A stretch of 64,000 nucleotides of DNA. Origin: Pyrenophora tritici-repentis (Eukaryota > Ascomycota > Dothideomycetes > Pleosporales > Pleosporaceae). This document shows positions 33,056-41,556 of this stretch, piece by piece. The translations under genes and the position numbers were made by a program. The notes beneath the pieces are model-generated. The model saw nothing but the letters and a program-made list of their open reading frames with translations. It made no database searches and had not been told where the DNA came from. The number at the start of each line of letters is the position of its first letter. The first letter of the stretch is position 1. Location: the NCBI RefSeq assembly GCF_003171515.1, contig NC_089390.1:2976001-3040000 (forward strand), given 5' to 3'.

Positions 33056-34622
33056 TTACTCTTCAGCCTCAAGAGGGGCCTCCTCGTCGTACTCCTCCTC
33101 ACCCTCGGAGACGGAAGCCTCCTGGTATTGCTGGTACTCGGAGACCAAGTCGTTCATGTTGGACTCTGCCTCAGTGAACTCCATCTCGTCCATACCCTCA
33201 CCAGTGTACCAATGCAAGAAAGCCTTGCGCCTGAACATGGCAGTGAACTGGTCACCAACACGCTTGAACAGCTCCTGGATAGAGGTGGAGTTACCGACGA
33301 AGGTGGAGGACATCTTCAGACCACGGGGAGGGATCGAGCAGAGGGCGGTCTGAACGTTGTTGGGGATCCACTCAACGAAGTAAGACGAGTTCTTGTTCTG
33401 GACGTTGCGCATCTGGTCCTCAACCTCCTTCATGGAGACCTTACCACGGAAGTAGGCAGAGCAGGTCAGGTAGCGACCGTTGCGGAAGTCAGAGGCAGCC
33501 ATCATGTTCTTGGGGTCGAACATTTGCTGGGTGAGCTCAGGGACGGTGACGGCGCGGAAGGAGTGGGCGCCACGGCTGGTCAGGGGAGCGAATCCAACCA
33601 TGAAGAAGTGGAGACGAGGGAAGGGAACCATGTTGACGGCCAGCTTCCTCAGGTCAGAGTTGAGCTGACCGGGGAATCGCAGGCAGGTGGTGACACCCGA
33701 CATGACGGCAGAGACGAGGTGGTTCAGGTCACCGTAGGACGGGTTGTTCAGCTTGAGGGTCCTCATGCAGATGTCGTAGAGAGCCTCGTTGTCAATGCAG
33801 AAGGTCTCGTCCGAGTTCTCGACCAACTGGTGGATGGAGAGTGTGGCGTTGTAAGGCTCGACGACGGTGTCGGAGACCTTGGGGGAGGGCACAACAGAGT
33901 ATGTGGCCATCATGCGGTCGGGGAACTCCTCGCGGATCTTGGAGATCAAGAGCGTACCCATACCGGCACCAGTTCCACCACCGAGGGAGTGGGTGATCTG
34001 GAAACCCTGGAGGCAGTCGCAGCCCTCGGCCTCGCGGCGCACGACATCGAGGACCTGGTCGACCAGCTCGGCACCCTCAGTGTAATGACCCTTTGCCCAG
34101 TTGTTACCAGCACCAGACTGGCCGAAAACGAAGTTGTCGGGACGGAAGAGCTGACCGAAGGGTCCAGCGCGGACGGCGTCCATGGTACCGGGCTCGAGAT
34201 CGACAAGGACGGCACGGGGCACGAACTTGTTGTTGGACGCCTATTGCATGTTAGTATTGACCGCTTATCGGGAGCTTGGGGAGAAGCGGTTGACGTACTT
34301 CGTTGAAGTAGACATTCATGCGCTCGAGCTGGAGGTCTGAGGTGCCGTTGTAGACACCGGAGCCGTCGAGGCCATGCTCGCCGGAAATGGTCTGCCAGAA
34401 GGCGGCACCAATTTGGTTACCCTGGAGAGTCGTTAGATGTCATCTCAATGAGCGTCGAAGAAGCAAAACTTACGCATTGGCCGGTCTGGAGGTGAACCTG
34501 TGGTAGAGAAACCGCGTTAGCTATACTTCCCAATCTGGCTTTGTCCCTGAATCTGGGCGCGGGGCAACAACGCGCCACAGTCTCTGTTCGCAGCGAAGGG
34601 CAATACGTACGATCTCACGCAT
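33056..34622 (-). CDS. tub2: Beta-tubulin
   Basis: Microtubule subunit and benzimidazole target. Exons 34622-34611, 34497-34474, 34421-34299 and 34240-33056 give 447 residues. The very short first exons (12 and 24 nt; MREI and VHLQTGQC) are typical of fungal beta-tubulin genes. The GTP-binding signature GGGTGAGMG lies at 140-148, and the C-terminal tail is acidic ([16 protein letters not shown]). At benzimidazole positions I read His6, Tyr50, Gln134, Ala165, Tyr167, Glu198 and Phe200. Position 167 is Phe in most benzimidazole-sensitive fungi; here the codon is TAC (plus-strand 33899-33901 gta). The MREI N terminus is the conserved autoregulatory element. A long open frame on the opposite strand (32972-34306) is a codon-bias shadow. 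Confidence 0.98.
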
Positions 34623-35119
34623 GGTGTCGGGTTTGGTCTAAGGTTGAGGAGGAATTGCTGAGCTGAGAATGCGAGGAACTGGATTGAGCGTGGCCGATGG
34701 TGCGGTGGTGCTGGTGTGGAGAGCAAGAGAGGCAGAAGCGGTGAGTGCGTTAAAGATCTCTGTGGGTCCGCACAGGCCCCTGGGCGCTAACGCTATTTAC
34801 TAACAACGCGCGACAGGCACCCGTTTTTGCTCACTGCGAGGGGGCTAGTCGAGATATACACGCATAAAACCGAGCACATCTCAGTCGTCACACGACTACG
34901 CTTTTGTTTGCATCGACGCGCTGCATCATGTCTATTTGCTCTATTGGTGAATCAAGCGCCAACGTCTGATAGCTAACCTTCCAAGCACTCTCATGCTTAT
35001 CCGCATGCTTGCCTGCGGAAGCCGAGTATACTTACTGTACCATGCTCATCTCGTGAATTCAGTGCATATGCATTTCCTCGGCCATGGCACCGTGCTCCGA
35101 CCCTCAATCTCACCATCAT
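34623..35119. promoter_or_regulatory. Beta-tubulin promoter and 3' end of the ceramidase gene
   Basis: The region directly upstream of the tubulin start, read on the minus strand, contains CT-rich leader sequence. No gene is seen. Confidence 0.4.
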
Positions 35120-36235
35120 TCACAGCTCCTTTTTCCTTGACCCATTTGCACTCTGTCGCCTGATAACCTGCGGCATCGTCCAGTAGCTCGGCCAATCGAG
35201 CTCGTATTCATCTTGTCTGTAGTTGAGGCAATGTCGGAGCCAAACACCCCATACAATGTAGAAATAAGCCCCGGTTCCCGTCATAAGATGCCTGATGCGA
35301 TGAGCTTTTGCCATGTTCATCAGGAGGGAATACTCACCACCATCCATGGCCTTCCAGCACAAACCCCCAGGGCATGCCAATCTCCCTTCTCCACTGGATC
35401 AACTTCGAACAGTAGACATTGTCGAGGTGCCAGACCCCGAACCCCCCTAGAAAGATGCTGAGACCAAACCCAATCATCTTCCACATCGTACTGATAATTT
35501 CCTGATCCCGGACGTCTTCACCGTCTTGCACAGCCTTCACGCCTTTTGCCTGGCGTGGGTTCGCTGCTATTCTTTCCTTTGAACGGAAGCGTGGACGGAT
35601 GTTGACTTCCATCACATACATTGCTCGGAACAACACGATTGCTGTAAGAATCGCATAGGCGTTCTGGTGGAATGTCGGATCTTGGAGATAGTGATAGTAG
35701 AGTGTGATGAATACTGCTAATGAGATGAGACCGACAGCTAACCCCGTAGAGTACAGTCTGGACTTTCCATACGAGAACGTTGCAAAGTTCATGAGGCAAG
35801 TAGTGTAGATCATTGAAAGCTCATCGACAAGCTGCATGGGATCTGCGTTGGGTCAGAGATGCGTCTTGCAATGTTTGGGTTACGCTTGTGTATACATTTC
35901 AGAGTCGCATGAAACAAGAAGCTTCCACTACCGACGAGAAGGTATCCAACGAATGCCACGAGAAAGACTGTGTCATGTCCATGCTTGAGGCAGTTGCGGA
36001 TACCCTTTGCAGCCAGGTACATGAACAAAAGATTGGTAAACGTGTTGATGACCTCTGCAGCGTACTGGGTAACAACATAATTCTTCAAAGCATCATCAGT
36101 AAATCGCTGTGTGGTGGATACTCGTTATCAACACACCTCTTCACACCAGTCGAGAGTAGAAGTAACAGGCGAAAACCATCCGTCCTGTTCGGGTGGATAT
36201 GCTATCGACGGCAGGCGTGATATGAGCGAAGTCAT
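35120..36235 (-). CDS. Alkaline ceramidase (Ypc1/Ydc1 family)
   Basis: ER membrane hydrolase that splits ceramide or dihydroceramide into a sphingoid base and fatty acid. Exons 36235-36137, 36082-35896, 35842-35338 and 35291-35120 give 320 residues. Family landmarks: EQDGWFSPVTSTLDWCEENYVVTQYAAEV across intron 1, GSFLFHATLKYPMQLVDELSMIY across intron 2 (His and Asp of the metal site), and HGWWHLMTGTGAYFYIVW across intron 3 (second metal-site histidines). Seven or so membrane segments can be traced. The C terminus is SRKKEL, whose last four residues fit the KKXX retrieval signal for ER membrane proteins. The start at 36235 is in frame with the conserved EQDGW motif and followed by MTSLISRLPS. 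The gene is divergent from prefoldin subunit 1. Confidence 0.93.
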
Positions 36236-36638
36236 CCTTCTGCTATGCGAAAATTAACCAGTACGATTTGGAAAGACAAAGGAAACGAGGCTTGCTTGAT
36301 CAAAATGTCGAACTTGTATCTAGCCCGGGACTTGGCGGAAGGAAGGTTTGAGAAGGAGAGAAGGAGGTCAATGCTTTGACGATAAACCGGTATCGATGAC
36401 CTCGCCGTGCAGCTCGAGTTAAATGCCGACGGGCGCCCCTAGTCGCTCTCGTTACAAACTTCAATGTCTAGCACGAGTGAGGGAATGCTTGCGATCTGCA
36501 GCTGTTTTCGGTGTGAAGGCATGGGCCAATCACGATCCAACAGGGTCCTGCAACGGTCGGACCACGAAAGCTTGAGCAGCGACGTACAGCCAACTTAGCG
36601 AGTGCGTCTACTGTCAACAACATCGAATATTCGCCACA
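36236..36638. promoter_or_regulatory. Divergent promoter region of ceramidase and prefoldin 1 genes
   Basis: 403 bp between the two start codons. No gene is seen. Confidence 0.4.
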
Positions 36639-37122
36639 ATGTCCATGTCAAACGAGGCCTTGCAGAAGGTGCGTATCTGTGTTGTGTGGTTGGGAAAGTC
36701 CCAGCTTCTGACAAAATCAGGTTCTACAAGAGATCAGCCAAAAGAAAGCCTTCGCCGAACAACAACTCGTCATCGTCAAACAACAAAAGGCCGCTCGGAC
36801 ACGAGAAGGGCGTATGCTCCAGCTTACGTCTTCTGAAGTCTCATCGCTGCCTGCCGACATAAAGGTGTACGAGGGCGTCGGAAAGATGTAGGTCATCTGA
36901 CCTTCCGTGGCGCGATTGCGGGGAAGCGAGAAATATAAGACACTAATTGTTGTGAACAGGTTTGTTTGCACTCCGATCTCAGACGTGCAGAAGAGACTGA
37001 AGGAAGAGAGCGAGGCGCTGACTAAAGAGATGTCGAATTTGGAGAAGAAGGAGGATTACCTTGAAAAGACGTACACCAACAGCAAGAACAGCCTAGAGCA
37101 GGTGCTCAAAGGCGCCAGCTGA
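36639..37122 (+). CDS. PFD1: Prefoldin subunit 1
   Basis: Beta-type subunit of the hexameric prefoldin co-chaperone that delivers unfolded actin and tubulin to the CCT chaperonin. Exons 36639-36668, 36721-36887 and 36960-37122 splice to 119 residues, the family length. Two coiled-coil helices (VLQEISQKKAFAEQQLVIV and DVQKRLKEESEALTKEMSNL) flank the beta-hairpin region (KVYEGVGKMFVCTPIS), the last part being created by the second splice. The first exon encodes only ten residues (MSMSNEALQK). All introns are GT..AG; the second begins GTAGGT. Because exons are short, no single open frame exceeds half of the protein. Confidence 0.94.
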
Positions 37123-37452
37123 GCCTGTGAAGGAGTTGTTAGTGAAGATGGAAACGCTGGAAAAGGCGGAAAACGTATGACAATAACGAGTACTTTTCAA
37201 ACATCACCATAAGCATAACGACAGCTGTTGACGTTCTAGGAAATTGAAGCTTAATAAGGACGAGCAACATGCATCTCTGCGCAACTCACATATCACATAT
37301 CGAGCTGACATTACCACGATATATTCTAACAGTAAGATGGATTTAATTCAATGTAGAAGACGTCATACGGTGTAAAAGGGGTGTAGCATGATATGGCATG
37401 CAGCATTGTTTTGTATTATTTTTGGGAGGTCTTGCTACAGTCTATCAAAGCA
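37123..37452. other. Convergent intergenic region between prefoldin 1 and E2 genes
   Basis: 330 bp between stop codons, AT-rich, no gene. Confidence 0.5.
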
Positions 37453-39108
37453 CTATCGCATCCTCACAAGCATAGCCTCAACGCCCTCGAGACATTTCCG
37501 CACCTCCTCTGCGGCCCTCGCCACATATGCCCCATCGACAACTCTATGGTCGGCACTCCAACTAAACACACACTCCTCCCTCTTGACTAGCTCACCATCC
37601 TCTCCAAAAGCCGGTACCACCCGCGCTTTACCAATGCCCAATATGCCGACTTGAGGGCCCACAATGACAGGCGCCACGGTGCCACCGCCTATACTACCGA
37701 TGTTACTGATTGTGAAGGTGGCACCGGTAAGGTCGGCAGATGTGAGTTTTCCACTTCTTGCCAGAGAGCTGAGACGTTGAATTTCCTGAGCAAGGGAAGC
37801 AATGCTATGGTTTTGCACGTTCTTGATAACGGGTACAAGTAGACCAGAAGGCGAGTCGACTGCTACACCGATGTGATGGCTTCCCTTAAGAATGATCTGT
37901 GGTTTATTTGGGTTCGTATTCGTATCGAGGTGTGAGTTGAGCAATGGGAATTGCTGAAGAGTGAGTGAGACAGCCTTGATGATGATTGGTAACGGCGTTA
38001 TACGATCTGGCTTCTCGCGGCCAAGATTGTACTTTTGCCGTAGGGACGTGAGAGAGCTGAAATCCACGGCGTTGGTGTATAGGAAGTGTGGTATCGACAA
38101 AGACTTGGTCATTTGCTTGAACATTCCAGATTGAACCGGTGTCAACGGCTTGACTTGATCCTCAATCTGCTGTTTGGGCATCGCTATCGAGCTTGTGGAC
38201 GGTGTGCCCGCGGTCTGCTTAGCAGATTCAATGTATCGTTGTACATCGTCTTTGAGCACACGGCCTTCCCTTCCTGTGCCTTCGATATCCTCAATTTTCA
38301 GCCTATGTTCTTTGATCATGTGCCGCACAGCAGGTGTCGCGAGCGATGCATGTTTGCCCGGTTGCCGTGGAGTAGCTGACTGCTCTTGAGACGGTTTGGA
38401 TGGTAGACTCGCGCTCTGGCCTGATGAATCTACATCTCCAGTAGCCGCCTTTGTGTCGTTTCTGCCGAGTTCGATTCCTTGTTCTTGTGATTCGGTCGCA
38501 CTCGATGTGTTTTGTTCAGCTTGTTTACCTGATTCTCCGTTGAGCAAGACCTCGTCGGCGGCCAATATTTCGCTCTGGATGTCGATGTCTACTAAAGGCT
38601 TCTTTCATCAGTCCAAACATCTCATAAAGGGATCGGTAAAATCACCTTTCCAACCTTGGCCATATCATCCGGCTCGTAATAGAGCTTCTTGATGACGCCA
38701 TCAAACCGCGAGGTAATCTGCCTGGTCTTAGCTTTTCTTCCTATACGTATTCTGTATATTTGCTTACTTCCACAGATGCTTTGTCTGATTGCACTTCGCA
38801 GATAGGATCAAATTGCTCGACGCGCGCCCCGGGCTTCACAAACCACTGGATAACCTGGCATTCGGTGATACCTACGCACAACATGCTTAGCTCCAGCCCC
38901 ATAACATCCAATTCGCATACTCACCTTCCCCAATATCTGCCAGTAGGTATGGCTTGACCGCCAGTAGTCCTCTTGTCTCCCGAAACCCTCTTGTTTGCTC
39001 TTGTATGCGAATGTTTGGATTCCTTCTGGACGCTGTGATTGATGGCCTATGTGTGAGCCTTGATCGAGAGAATAAGCGAGATGCTTCTCTGCTTGCGAAA
39101 GATTTCAT
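37453..39108 (-). CDS. Branched-chain 2-oxoacid dehydrogenase E2 (dihydrolipoyl transacylase)
   Basis: Mitochondrial core enzyme that transfers acyl groups from branched-chain 2-oxoacids to CoA through a lipoyl arm. Exons 39108-38925, 38871-38768, 38717-38646 and 38598-37453 give 501 residues. A presequence (MKSFASREASRLFSRSRL) is followed by a lipoyl domain beginning YLLADIGEGITECQV and carrying the lipoylated lysine in SDKASVE, then DDMAKVGKPLVDIDI. A peripheral-subunit binding domain lies mid-protein (ATPAVRHMIKEHRLKIEDI), and the catalytic domain ends with SADHRVVDGAYVARA, containing the HxxxDG motif. Features such as KPLVDI and ITPLPIIIKAVSL point to the branched-chain rather than pyruvate or 2-oxoglutarate complex. 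The last intron ends in a tandem AAGAAG acceptor; I chose the second AG because it gives the conserved VGKPLVDI. Confidence 0.92.
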
Positions 39109-39611
39109 GGTGGATGTAATGCGCAAGCAGATTTCTGCGTGGAAAGAAACATATTCATGTACCAACGCCGAGGTGTGGTGTGAAGGACCAAAGCCGACGA
39201 TTACCAGTGGCGGTAATTGTCGGCTTTGTCGCGGCCCATTGCACAAGCGGAAGCTGGGGTAGCCGCTAAGAACCTTTGGGCCTACCGCGTTGCGGGTTAA
39301 GAAATGAATGAGATTGCATGATTTTGTGGCAATGGATTCTACTTAGTTAATCGGAATTATTTTATAGATGCAAACCTGCTAAAGAGGTGGCCGGTGTCGG
39401 CAATGGTTTTATTGAGCTTCTCTATGGTAGCACGGCTCTGATGAGGCGCGGCTCTAGCATAATGATAATCTTACTCGAATCCTATTGAATAATTCTACTG
39501 GTATAACTATTACACGTCATATATTATTCCTCTTCTGGGGTACAGCATTGAAGTAGTGACCTGGTTTCTAAGAAAAGAAACCCAGCTGATACGTGGCTAT
39601 GCTATGCTATG
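39109..39611. other. Intergenic region upstream of E2 and downstream of the MRJP-like gene
   Basis: No gene. Contains the E2 promoter and an AT-rich block (about 39300-39540), with a pentanucleotide repeat at its left edge. Confidence 0.4.
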
Positions 39612-39617
39612 CTATGC
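39596..39617. repeat. Pentanucleotide microsatellite (GCTAT)4
   Basis: Four perfect copies of GCTAT followed by GC. It overlaps the stop codon of the MRJP-like gene (TAG, complement of 39612-39614), so the repeat begins inside the last codons and runs into the 3' UTR. Confidence 0.9.
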
Positions 39618-40938
39618 ATCAGCGGGACCCCTTCCAATCCATACTCGATAGCTACGGAAGGGCCCCTTCCTTTTGTCGGTGTTGTTGTACTGATAGGCTG
39701 GTCCTAGTGCTAGCTGATTCGTGGTGAAATACAGCCATCCATCCAAAATGGCCAATGAATCGGCGTGCTGAACCAATGCACTCCTCACCAACGTCTTTAC
39801 CATATAGTCTTCAGTTGGAATAAGACCAGAGCCACCAGGTAAATGCTCGTTAACGGTCGTGTTGGATTCGGATTCGCGCGTGTCGACGTAGTATATGGCG
39901 TTATGCTCGCTTGCCGCAATGTATACTCGGCCGCGGTCATCAGACGTAAAGCCAGCTTGCTCTGATGCGCATTGGCCCGGATCCTGCACTGCTGCAAGAA
40001 CGTCCTCTTCTGTCTTTTTTGGGTCAATGAGTATATCTTGGGATATGTAATAGAAGCGCCGGGAGGCTTGGACGCCCCAATAGAAGTTGCCCGATGCTGT
40101 TACTATGTTAGCGAGAGCGGCCTACATGAGTTCAGCAGCACTTACCTAGTGCAACACCATCTGCACCGGTCGTGGCATAGCCTTTCTTTGTTCCCTTCCA
40201 ACTATAGATGAGTTCGCCGTCGTATGAACCGACATACTTTTCATCTGCGCGGACGACGCTTGTGTTCAATAGTCTGCGTACAACGCTGCCATTCTCAAGA
40301 TCGATTGTCAGTAGAGAGCTGTTCTTGCTGCAATCAGGGATGAACGCATATCCTTCTCTTCCACCAAGAGTTGTGTTGATACGCAAATCATTCATATTCA
40401 TCCGGTAAGTCAACGCATCTTGAGGTATGACATAAGTCCGGATGTGCTCGCTAGTTGATTCATTGAAGCTCATGATCTTCGCTCCACCGAAGATGGCGTT
40501 GGTATCGGAGGGCCAGCCATATGGGATACCGTTATCAACGACCCAGAGCCGCCCTCGGTCGTCTCGGATGATGTTCTGTACGTTGACGAAGCAAGTGCTT
40601 GGATCTGCGCCAGCGGTACAGTTTTGCATGCTTGCGTTTGGCCAGGGCGTTTCATCGTTGAAAGAAGTGCAAAGCACTACGTTGATGGGAGCTTGTACAC
40701 TGTTGCGAGTATACGTTAGATATATCTTGTGAGCAGAGTCGATGGCTAATCCAGTCGGAGGTGTTTGGGAATCGTGAACCGCTTCCAAGGACGGCCCAAC
40801 AAGAGTGAAATCTTGAGGATAGGCGCCTATTGTGTAGCCTGGACCAAAGGGACGGTAACCGCCTGGTGGTGTCTCATAGTACTCTGCTGCAAACGACAAA
40901 GTACACAAGGACAATGTAATCGTAAGTCTGATCCACAT
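39612..40938 (-). CDS. Secreted MRJP/yellow-family protein
   Basis: Exons 40938-40146 and 40096-39612 give 425 residues. The N terminus MWIRLTITLSLCTLSFAAEYY is a clear signal peptide. The body has the beta-propeller features of the major royal jelly/yellow family: IIRDDRGRLWVVDNGIP, INTTLGGREGYAFIPDCSKNSSLLTIDLENG, GADGVALASGNFYW and TSDDRGRVYIAASEHNAIYYVD. At least seven N-x-S/T sites (for example NAS, NCT, NES, NTT, NSS, NGS, NTS) suggest heavy glycosylation. The role in fungi is unknown; in insects the family includes royal-jelly proteins and yellow, linked to melanin metabolism. The start at 40938 was chosen because the signal peptide begins there; upstream in-frame sequence is not conserved-looking. 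The gene is divergent from SLD3. Confidence 0.85.
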
Positions 40939-41556
40939 GTTAAAGTTGTGAACCAATGTCGATGACTCCCAACACAGTAAGATATCGCGCCGAGTGGCCA
41001 GGTGAGAATGTTCGTCTTTCTCAAGTATGACAACATTGGGGAGCAGAATATATAACGGTTTAACAAGATGACAGACCCCGGGAGCCGGAGAGCTTCGTTG
41101 ACTATCATATACTGCTGGCGGCTTGGTCAGTGTTATGTTCATTGGGTACGGTTCAATCGCGACCCGTGTAAATCCAGGCGGAAACAGCCCCTTTCGTTGA
41201 CGGTCAAATTTGTGTGATGGCTATTGGATCCGATTCAATAGCGTATATGTACAGCGAACCAGGTCAGTCGTGAGGGGTACATCTGACCACGCATGATACA
41301 GTTCATACAACACGACCATGTATCCAATCACATATTCACTTCGCGGTTGTTGGTCTGACGTGATCCCGGAAAATCCCCTCTTAGTCGGCGTGTCGGGACG
41401 GATCTCGACAATGACGTTCACGCGCGGATCGAAGAACGCACGAGCCTTCGTGATTCGCGCCTGCCGAAACACGCGTTGCTGGGGAAAGTGCAAACAACCC
41501 ACTTCGACACTCACTCACCACCTTTCCCCGTATATTACAAACCATGCGCAGTCTCA
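40939..41556. promoter_or_regulatory. Divergent promoter region of the MRJP-like gene and SLD3
   Basis: 618 bp between start codons. The frame of SLD3 stays open upstream to about 41476 but has no ATG there, so that extension is regarded as leader. Confidence 0.4.

Noticed and set aside
32972..34306. 444-codon open frame on the plus strand
   Set aside because: Exactly antisense to the beta-tubulin coding exon and its last intron; it is a shadow of strong codon bias with a repetitive Val/Gly/Leu composition.
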